This document shows, one piece after another, positions 54,774 to 61,465 of a DNA stretch of 64,000 nt. This DNA is from Brevundimonas sp. (GTDB taxonomy: Bacteria > Pseudomonadota > Alphaproteobacteria > Caulobacterales > Caulobacteraceae), in contig NZ_JAQSDY010000028.1 in assembly GCF_029946145.1 (NCBI RefSeq), positions 1 through 64,000 of the forward strand, written 5' to 3'. The position numbers were made by a program, and so were the translations under genes. Every line of letters begins with the position of its first letter. Positions within the stretch are counted from its first letter, which is position 1. Under the pieces are notes generated by a model. That model did no database searches, was not told where the DNA came from, and saw only the letters and a program-made list of their open reading frames with translations.

Positions 54774-54818
54774 TGGTGGATGCGACAGGGATTGAACCTG
54801 TGACCCCCTCGGTGTGAA
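54774..54818 (-). tRNA. 3' half of a tRNA-Val(CAC): attachment site of the integrated element
   Basis: Read on the minus strand, the segment holds an anticodon loop TTCACAC (anticodon CAC), the 3' anticodon stem CGAGG, a variable loop, the T arm ACAGG-TTCAATC-CCTGT, the acceptor strand CGCATCC, discriminator A and CCA. The 5' half is missing: the bases before the loop cannot pair with CGAGG, and no GGATGCG acceptor partner is found nearby. This is the usual product of a tyrosine integrase inserting at a tRNA 3' end. The intact gene should lie at the far right end of the element, outside the window. The valine assignment holds only if the repeat covers the whole anticodon loop. Confidence 0.8.
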
Positions 54819-54853
54819 CCGCCGCCGGGCCTGTTTCAGGTTGTTTCATCGCT

Positions 54854-54914
54854 TTTCAGCGGACGCGTAACTCATTGAACAAGAACGATTCGCGGTTTTT
54901 CCGCATTTCAGCGG
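54854..54914 (+). repeat. Short direct repeats next to the attachment site
   Basis: TTTCAGCGG occurs at 54854-54862 and again at 54906-54914, with a partial copy (TTTCAGG) near 54834-54840 and a GCGG-TTTTT-CCGC hairpin just before the second copy. They lie between the tRNA fragment and the integrase gene, where arm-type integrase or excisionase sites are expected. The assignment is inferred from position. Confidence 0.4.
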
Positions 54915-55009
54915 TTTTCAACGAACTTCGCGTCAAAAGGCATCAATGGCGCCCACAAATCCTGAAAATGGGGTAATGTCCCAGTGCATCTGGCACACGT
55001 GGGATCGCC

Positions 55010-56536
55010 ATGGATCGCTCAGTACAGCTTACCACCGACCGACAGATTCTCGCTCTGCGGCCGACGAAGACCATCTACGAAAAAAAGATCACCGGCAGTC
55101 GCGGACTGAGCCTGCGCGTGCTTCCTTCCTCGACCAAGCAGTTCGAGTTTCGCTACACCAACCGTCAGGGCGCCCGGCGCCGCCTCGCCCTGGGGACCTA
55201 TCCTGACCTTTCGCTGGCCGAGGCTCGCCTCAAGGCGGCCGGCGTCCGCGTCGCGGTCGCCGACGGCCACGACCCTGTCGCGGAGCGCCAGGCGGCGCGC
55301 GCCAAGGCGCTGAAGATCGAAACCCTGGACGCTTTGGCGGAGGACTATTGGGCCGCCGCGGAGGTCGGGCTGCACGGGGGACGTCGAAAGCCCAAGCGGG
55401 CGGTCACGATCGGCAATGAACGCAGCGTCTGGCGCAACCACATCACGTCCGTGTTCGGATCGCGTGACTTCTCCGGCATCAAGCGCGCCGAGATCAAGGC
55501 GTTCATGCGCACGCTCGTGGTCGACAAGAAGCTGTCGCCCGCCAGCCTGGCCTCGATCGGCGGGGTGCTGCATGCGGTCCTCGGGTTTGCGGTCATGGAG
55601 GAACGGCTCGAAGCCAATCCGGCCGTAGGACTCGCACGGCCGTTGGCGCTTACATCCCGGGAGCGGATGTTCGACGACGCACAGCTCAAGGTGCTCTGGG
55701 CCGCGGCTGGCGATGCCTCCTTGCCACGGTCGCCCGGCGACAAGACAGCCGGAATTCACGCCCGTCTGGAGCCGGCCATGGGGTTGGCCATCCAGTTGTT
55801 GATGCTCACCCTGACGCGACGCAACGAGGTGGCGGGCGCGTTGAAAAGCGAGTTCGATCTTGAGGCGGGGCTCTGGACCATTCCTTCGGCGCGAGCGAAG
55901 GCGGCGCACCGGCACGTCGTGCCATTGAGCCCGGAGAGCCTGGACGTCCTCGAGGCCGCCTTCGCTCTGGATCCACGCAGCCCGTACGTCTTCCCCTCCG
56001 ATCGCGTGGAGGGTCAACACCTCGATCCTCACGCCATCACGCGCGCGTTCGCCCGCACCTGCGCGCGCCGGAAGATCGAGTCGGGATCCCCTCACGATGT
56101 TCGGCGCTCCGGCGCCACGACACTGACGGGGCGGTATGGCGTGACGCGATTCATCGTCGGGCTGGTGCTTGGTCATACCCCCAACGAAGGGGCGGCCGTG
56201 ACCGGGGTTTACGACCGGCACACCTACATTCCGGAGAAGCGCGCCGCGCTGGAAACCTGGGCTCGCCACCTCACCGGAGCGTCGGCGGTCGCGGGATCGA
56301 AATCACCGGCGCGGGCAACGGCGGCAGTAGATGCCGACCTCGTCCAGACCAAGGCGCGCGCGCGGACGAACGCCGAACAGGGCGAACTCCAGAACGCGGT
56401 CCTGGTGATGTGCATGGGAGCGGCGCGGGCCTCGGAAGAGGGGAACGTCCATCTCGACATCCTGGCCCAAGCCGGAATGGAATTCGCCAGCCGGGGCGCC
56501 AAGGATCATGTCCTGCGATGGATCGACGGCTTCTGA
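55010..56536 (+). CDS. int: Tyrosine recombinase / integrase (P4-type)
   Basis: A 508-residue site-specific integrase. The N-terminal DUF4102-type arm-binding domain (about 1-95) shows KKITGSRGLSLRVLPSSTKQ and RRRLALGTYPDLSLAEARLK. A core-binding SAM-like domain follows (about 130-205). The catalytic domain has the first Arg in LTRRNEVAGAL, HDVRRSGAT (His, Arg), GHTPNEGA, and the nucleophile Tyr in VYDRHTY. All are present, so it may be active. The C-terminal 80 residues after the catalytic domain are unusual for the family and contain Ala-rich helices. It lies beside the tRNA fragment and reads into the element. Confidence 0.93.
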   Translation: MDRSVQLTTDRQILALRPTKTIYEKKITGSRGLSLRVLPSSTKQFEFRYTNRQGARRRLALGTYPDLSLAEARLKAAGVRVAVADGHDPVAERQAARAKALKIETLDALAEDYWAAAEVGLHGGRRKPKRAVTIGNERSVWRNHITSVFGSRDFSGIKRAEIKAFMRTLVVDKKLSPASLASIGGVLHAVLGFAVMEERLEANPAVGLARPLALTSRERMFDDAQLKVLWAAAGDASLPRSPGDKTAGIHARLEPAMGLAIQLLMLTLTRRNEVAGALKSEFDLEAGLWTIPSARAKAAHRHVVPLSPESLDVLEAAFALDPRSPYVFPSDRVEGQHLDPHAITRAFARTCARRKIESGSPHDVRRSGATTLTGRYGVTRFIVGLVLGHTPNEGAAVTGVYDRHTYIPEKRAALETWARHLTGASAVAGSKSPARATAAVDADLVQTKARARTNAEQGELQNAVLVMCMGAARASEEGNVHLDILAQAGMEFASRGAKDHVLRWIDGF

Positions 56537-56538
56537 CT

Positions 56539-56697
56539 GAGGCCGTGTAAAAACTCGAAGGAGTCAGTTTTCGAAGCAACGTTTTTGCCCCTGCACGCAG
56601 ATAACGAAGCCACGGCGGAAGCCCCGTCCGGTGAATGCCTCCTGATCGGTAGAATTATGCCGTCAATTTTCGCAGAGACGAGTTTTTACACGGCCTC
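56539..56697. mobile_element. 159-bp MITE-like element with perfect terminal inverted repeats
   Basis: The ends are GAGGCCGTGTAAAAACTCG (56539-56557) and its exact complement (56679-56697), 19 bp each. The element is flanked by GACT at 56535-56538 and 56698-56701, which reads as a 4-bp target duplication. It has no coding capacity. It inserted right at the integrase stop codon. A full-length IS with these ends should exist to mobilise it; none is in the window. Confidence 0.85.
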
Positions 56698-56760
56698 GAC
56701 TCAAAGTGGCGGTTCGGAAGGTCCTCTATCGGGCAGGCCGCTCAGCCGAGCCGGCCGACA

Positions 56761-57864
56761 CTAGTCATATGCCGCCTCGACACCTGCCGGCACAACGCTA
56801 GCGGTGTGCAGGGCGTCCGTCGGGAGCCGGATCGCCCAACTGAAGGTCGAGGGTGAGCCGGATTCATACTGATGGACAATGGCACGTGCGTAGAGGCGCT
56901 GGTCGTAGTGAGTGCCTAGTCTCAGCGACAGGCTGGCGGGCGCCGCCAAGAAGAGATGGACCAGCTTGGCCCGCTTGCCTTTGATGGCGATCATGACGTC
57001 GATGAACTGCTGCGCAAGCGCCATCTGCTTACCCCCCGACCAGTGTGTGGTGGTGGAATGCGTTGGCATGGTCAAGGCGACGACCGGAAGGTTGCCGACC
57101 CGAGCGTGTGCGGCGGGGAGATCAACCGGGAAGGAATAGCCGATCGCAAGAATGACCGCGTCGGCCTCGTCCACCAAGGCGTCTAAGCCTGACACCACGA
57201 ACCGTTCGCCGTCGTCCGGTCCGTTCAGCTCCCGCCAGATGCGGGCTGATCGATCCCAATCCATGAAGGTGACCGGGGCCTCGTCGTCGACGAGGAGGCC
57301 CGCGAGGAACAACAGGGGGACCGGCGCGATCCCGCCGACGACATATTGGATGTCCCGGCGATCCCGCCCGGATTCCCGCGAGGCCAGTTGATCTCGCATC
57401 GACAGGAGCTTGCCGACGGCGATGTCGGGGGCGACGATGACGCCATTGATCAGGCCTTGGCGGACGTCGATGACCACGCCATCGCGGCGGGCGTCGAAGC
57501 GATCCGGCACGGCGTCCTCCAGCGGAGCGCCTCCGCCGTCGTGAAGCCCTCGAAACTCCACGGCGATCACGCGTTGGCGGGCCAGACGTTTGCGATCGGC
57601 GACGATCAGACAAATGCCGGTGCCCGCTAGGACCAGCACAAGAGCCAGCAGGACCGATGTGATGATCGACGCCGGGCCCGTGTCGGTGCTGTAGCTCAGG
57701 CTCATGGGACCGGCGTCGAACGGCAAGGTGATGCTGAAGGCGAGGCCGCCGAGCAAGGGGATGGCCAGAAGCACCGCGAACCGGATCAAGGCGAGGCCGG
57801 GGTGACGCCGTCGGAAGATCCAATCGGTCGCTGAGCGGATAAAGTGGTGGACGTGATGCATCAT
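56761..57864 (-). CDS. cap14: CBASS effector: two-TM SAVED-domain protein (Cap14-like)
   Basis: A 367-residue protein. Two TM segments lie near the N-terminus (LALIRFAVLLAIPLLGGLAF and SIITSVLLALVLVLAGTGIC), followed by a SAVED domain (about 150-360). Its signatures include VIDVRQGLINGVIVAP, ADAVILAIGYSFPVDLPAAH, KLVHLFLAAPASLSLRLGTH and a final IVHQYESG. SAVED domains bind cyclic di- or trinucleotides; TM-SAVED effectors are thought to permeabilise the inner membrane when activated, killing the infected cell. The start at 57864 overlaps the cap3 stop (ATGA). It is the last gene of the operon. Confidence 0.82.
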   Translation of the reverse strand: MMHHVHHFIRSATDWIFRRRHPGLALIRFAVLLAIPLLGGLAFSITLPFDAGPMSLSYSTDTGPASIITSVLLALVLVLAGTGICLIVADRKRLARQRVIAVEFRGLHDGGGAPLEDAVPDRFDARRDGVVIDVRQGLINGVIVAPDIAVGKLLSMRDQLASRESGRDRRDIQYVVGGIAPVPLLFLAGLLVDDEAPVTFMDWDRSARIWRELNGPDDGERFVVSGLDALVDEADAVILAIGYSFPVDLPAAHARVGNLPVVALTMPTHSTTTHWSGGKQMALAQQFIDVMIAIKGKRAKLVHLFLAAPASLSLRLGTHYDQRLYARAIVHQYESGSPSTFSWAIRLPTDALHTASVVPAGVEAAYD

Positions 57865-58319
57865 CGTGGGGCTTCCGAGATCGCGACTGGCTGACGGTCG
57901 CGGACGAAGAGGGTGAAGGACCGCTTTAGCGCGACCCAATAATCGAGCCGGGCGATCATCAGGACAGCGAAGTCGATGCCTCGCTCCCCATTGACGAGAT
58001 CGAGCATCGAGGTCGTGTCTGTGGGACTGGGCCTCACAGGAAAACTCGGATGGGAATGCCATTCGCCTAGGTAGTTGAACCGGCCGTAGTCAGCGTCTGT
58101 CCGGGCGAAGAAGGCATCCAGGGCGGCGCGGTGCTGATCGGTGCCGCGGGTGAAATGAGCCATCCCGCCCTTTTGATCGTCGACCGTGAAGTCGACGATC
58201 CGGAAATGGCCGGGCTCGAGCTGTTCGCCCATGAGGACGCCGCCGATCTCCAGCCGTCCCGCTTCGCGCAGGTTTCCCCGCAGGCGTTTCTGGATCCAGA
58301 CGGGGAGTTCGACTCTCAC
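57861..58319 (-). CDS. cap3: CBASS Cap3: JAB/MPN-family isopeptidase
   Basis: A 152-residue JAMM metalloprotease. The catalytic Glu lies in LEIGGVLMG and the zinc motif in GEWHSHPSFPVRPSPTDT (H-x-H-x(7)-S-x-x-D). In type II CBASS, Cap3 removes conjugates formed by Cap2 on the CD-NTase C-terminus and so dampens the system. The start is a GTG overlapping the cap2 stop (GTGA). Confidence 0.9.
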   Translation of the reverse strand: MRVELPVWIQKRLRGNLREAGRLEIGGVLMGEQLEPGHFRIVDFTVDDQKGGMAHFTRGTDQHRAALDAFFARTDADYGRFNYLGEWHSHPSFPVRPSPTDTTSMLDLVNGERGIDFAVLMIARLDYWVALKRSFTLFVRDRQPVAISEAPR

Positions 58320-60019
58320 GCCGGTTCATCCTTCGGCTTCAGTTCGGCGACGAGGCGATTGAGGTCCTCGACCAAGGCCTCTGAGAAGTTTGGTCCCCAT
58401 CGACCTTCTGGCGTGAAGTCGATCGGCCAGACGTCGAATGGAGCGTCGAAGATCCAAGACTTTTTGAAGCCGATGACATAGGCCGAGTGGGAGAGGTCCG
58501 ACGGCGCGCCGAGCAGGGTGTCGATCACCAGTCGCGTCATATGTGCCGCGATGACCCCGACGTCGGCGTCGTCGGCGACCAGCGGCGAGCCTGCCTCTCG
58601 GGCCCCATAGCTGCCATCGTCCTCGGCCGCCCATGGCGTGCCTCGGGCCTGATACCAAAGCGCCATTTGGGCGCGTGCGAGAAGGGGCGGAGGCTCAACA
58701 TCCGGGCGTGCGCGCGCGATCACGCCACCGATCCCGCCAGCATAGACCACGCCCCAGACCAGAGGCTTGCGCGCATTAGAGCAGACGCTCGAACAGAGAT
58801 TGAAGGCCTCCGGCTCGGCCGTCGCATCGACGATCAAAACGCAGGTTTCCAACAGGGTGAGCGCCTGGGCCGTCGTGCCGCTGCTTTCTTGGCCGCCGAG
58901 GCGAATGTTGCGGGTCGTGACCTTGGCCTCGGGGCGGACATCTCGGACGGCGGCGGACAGGGCGAGGGTCTTGTTGAGACCTATCGCGCGGCCGTCCAGC
59001 GCATTGCGTACCAAGTTGCCGGGATACAAAAGATCGTCGTCCAGCAGCACGAAATGGTCGACGCCGCATCGAGCCAGGGCGACGGCAACCTTGGAGCCGA
59101 CAGACCCGCAGCCGACGAGGCCGACCGTCTTGCCAGCCAGCGCGGCGTAAGCGTCGGGTAGCCGGGGGCTCGCCTCGGGAAGCGGCACGGTTCGGTAAGC
59201 GAAAAGGGCCGTCTTCTCCGAAGTCTGGTAACCCCAGACCAAGGTAGCGTCCCGGCCCTTGGCGAGGACGAAGAGTCTCAAACCCTCCTTGGGAGTATCC
59301 AAATGATGACCTGCGCCGGCGGCGGTCAGGGCCTCGCGCGCCTGATCGGTGTCGGGCTTGGCGATGAACCGAGTTTCGGGCGCGAGGAGGACCAGCCGCG
59401 CCTCGTAGGTTCGCCCCTCCGATCCTAACAACGGCTCCGACCAGAGAATGGCATCGCCCTCGCCGATAGTCGTTGGTCGCGCGAGTTCGACGCCGCCGAC
59501 CTTGTATTCGCCGATGACGACCGGAAGGTCCGCGCCCGGTGGTAGGGCCGCCACAAGATCCGCAAGCGCATGGGGCCAGAGGAAGCGATAGTCCTCCCCA
59601 CGTATGGTCTGGCCGAGCGAGAGGGCGTGCGCCGACGGCACAGGACCGGCGGCGGGATCGCCCTCTTCGCTGAGCAGGCGGTGGGCGCTTCGGACCATGT
59701 CGGCACCGGTGATCTCGGCGCGCCAGTTGTCGGCCCTGTGTTCGAGGCACAGCTCGCCGCCACGCCCCCACTGGTGTCCGGACAAGAGCACGTCCGCTGC
59801 GGCGGGTTTGACGGAGGGCGGGGCGTCCGGAAAATAGTCCGGATAGGTCATCACCAAGGGTACACGCCGCTCTCCCAGCGCGATCGTGAACCCCACGGTA
59901 AGGGATAGGCCCTCAAGCTTCCAGGCCACCTCCGAGAGCCAATCCACCTCGCCTTCCAGATCGGCGAGGCCGGCTTTTTCCTTCAGCGCGCGACCTGGCT
60001 GGGTGAGAAGCCAGTTCAA
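58316..60019 (-). CDS. cap2: CBASS Cap2: fused E2-E1 ubiquitin-transfer-like enzyme
   Basis: A 567-residue protein with an N-terminal E2-like domain (about 1-125; PLVMTYPDYFPDAPPSVKP, active Cys in GGELCLEHRADNW), a linker domain, and a ThiF/E1 domain (about 300-540; LVGCGSVGSKVAVALARCGVDH, then DDDLLYPGNLVRN). In characterised systems Cap2 attaches the CD-NTase C-terminus to a target and primes it for activity. One oddity: no cysteine occurs after residue 413, so the E1 crossover-loop nucleophile is not obvious. It overlaps the CD-NTase gene (ATGA) and cap3 (GTGA). Confidence 0.88.
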   Translation of the reverse strand: MNWLLTQPGRALKEKAGLADLEGEVDWLSEVAWKLEGLSLTVGFTIALGERRVPLVMTYPDYFPDAPPSVKPAAADVLLSGHQWGRGGELCLEHRADNWRAEITGADMVRSAHRLLSEEGDPAAGPVPSAHALSLGQTIRGEDYRFLWPHALADLVAALPPGADLPVVIGEYKVGGVELARPTTIGEGDAILWSEPLLGSEGRTYEARLVLLAPETRFIAKPDTDQAREALTAAGAGHHLDTPKEGLRLFVLAKGRDATLVWGYQTSEKTALFAYRTVPLPEASPRLPDAYAALAGKTVGLVGCGSVGSKVAVALARCGVDHFVLLDDDLLYPGNLVRNALDGRAIGLNKTLALSAAVRDVRPEAKVTTRNIRLGGQESSGTTAQALTLLETCVLIVDATAEPEAFNLCSSVCSNARKPLVWGVVYAGGIGGVIARARPDVEPPPLLARAQMALWYQARGTPWAAEDDGSYGAREAGSPLVADDADVGVIAAHMTRLVIDTLLGAPSDLSHSAYVIGFKKSWIFDAPFDVWPIDFTPEGRWGPNFSEALVEDLNRLVAELKPKDEPA

Positions 60020-61218
60020 GCGAACCCTCGAGGCGACGACGGGACGCGCGGCGTGTCGGGGAAGGCCAAGCCTGCAGCAGGTGCGGTTCCAGCTGCGCGG
60101 ACGCCGCGTCCGCCGCCCCTGAACGCCTCATCGACGCGACGCACGGCCGTTTCGCCGGCTGCGGCCTTTGCGATCTCGACGATCCGTCGACGATCAGTCT
60201 CGCGCGCCAGGGCTGCGAAATCTCGACGAGCCGTGGCCAACCAAGCATGGAAAGCGGCTTCACGCTCTGGGAACTCGGCCCATTTGTCGGCGAAATTCTC
60301 GAAGGGGTCGCTTGGGTTCGAAACCCAGGCCTGTTGGCCTCGCTGCTCGATGTAGTCATCCATGGTGTCCAGGATGGTCGCCAAGGCCTTGCCGATGGTC
60401 TCCTCGGACCTGTACGCACGCGCCGCCAAGGTGGTCAGAATAATGGAGATCGGCCAGTCGCACGCATCTCCCTCGCAACGCATGTCCCGGTGGTTCTTGA
60501 GGAGGATGATTGCGCCTTGGAGCGGGGTTCTCACCCTGTATTCGGGTATCTCATCGACGCTCGCTTTGGCCTGTTCTGCTAGAACTATCATCCTTTGGCG
60601 AAGCTGGGGCTCAATGCGCTCCTTGAACCATTCCACGTAACCGAGCGGATTAGATCGAGGCCACTGATCTGTGATAATACGATAGTCCGCTCGTTCGTTA
60701 TCGGTGATGACAATCCCGGTACCCGCCAAGTCCGTCTTCATCGACGCACGCTCGAGTAAGGTGCGAAGCTGGGCACCGTTCGGCAACGCGGGGACCACAT
60801 CCATGTGGAACTTTGCTTCGTCGGCGTAGTGAAGGGTCCAGCATCGGCGGCTCTCGTGGAGCGGCTTTTCCATGTTGCGGCTCTTGCGATAGGCCTCCAC
60901 CTCCGTCCCAAGGCGTGTTTTGAGCGTTTCTTGTGCGAGCTGGTCCATGGACAGGGCGTGGAACTCACATACCGAATCCAAATCATATTCTCCGTCTTCG
61001 CTGATCGGCCTCAAAGTCGTCCCCAAGGCAAACGATCCTTGGACATAGACCTTGGGATCAAAGACTTTGACCGAGGACTGATCGCGACAAAGCCAGTTTC
61101 CAAGCGAAGTGTAGCTGCGTTCAGCAGCCTCACGGGCGGCGTCCGTGACACTAAGACTCTCCGCCAATTCTTCGAGGTACGAATCTGCTTGATCGGTAAG
61201 CGGATAGATCGAGGTCAT
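60016..61218 (-). CDS. cdn: CBASS CD-NTase (cGAS/DncV-like cyclic nucleotide synthase)
   Basis: A 400-residue nucleotidyltransferase. The core motif is VQGSFALGTTLRPISEDGEYDLDSVCEF, containing G-S and the D-x-D metal pair; the third acidic residue is in KFHMDVVPAL. Helices of the C-terminal OAS1-like domain follow (RVRTPLQGAIILLKNHRDM, PISIILTTLAARAY). The C-terminus ends in PRGFA, a free small-residue tail as needed for conjugation by Cap2. On phage infection it would make a cyclic oligonucleotide for the SAVED effector. The clade (D or G) is not certain. The 247-bp upstream gap is AT-richer than the chromosome and probably holds the operon promoter. Confidence 0.88.
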   Translation of the reverse strand: MTSIYPLTDQADSYLEELAESLSVTDAAREAAERSYTSLGNWLCRDQSSVKVFDPKVYVQGSFALGTTLRPISEDGEYDLDSVCEFHALSMDQLAQETLKTRLGTEVEAYRKSRNMEKPLHESRRCWTLHYADEAKFHMDVVPALPNGAQLRTLLERASMKTDLAGTGIVITDNERADYRIITDQWPRSNPLGYVEWFKERIEPQLRQRMIVLAEQAKASVDEIPEYRVRTPLQGAIILLKNHRDMRCEGDACDWPISIILTTLAARAYRSEETIGKALATILDTMDDYIEQRGQQAWVSNPSDPFENFADKWAEFPEREAAFHAWLATARRDFAALARETDRRRIVEIAKAAAGETAVRRVDEAFRGGGRGVRAAGTAPAAGLAFPDTPRVPSSPRGFA

Positions 61219-61465
61219 GGAGCTCTCGCGTTTTCTGGTTTTGTTCTTCTATCTCATGCAGCAAAGCTTCCTCAACTCCTGATTTTAGATGCCTGTGGAG
61301 TTTCGCTTTTTGAGCCTAATGATCGGCCCTAATCGCTCTCTGTCCGAGCCGCTGCGGTGGGCGGAAAAGGCCCTTGAGTTACATCAGACAGGATGTCGGC
61401 TCGTGGACCGCGCAAGCATGGCTGCTTTTGGTGGTCCGCAGATATCGCAGCAGGCGATTCGTTAT

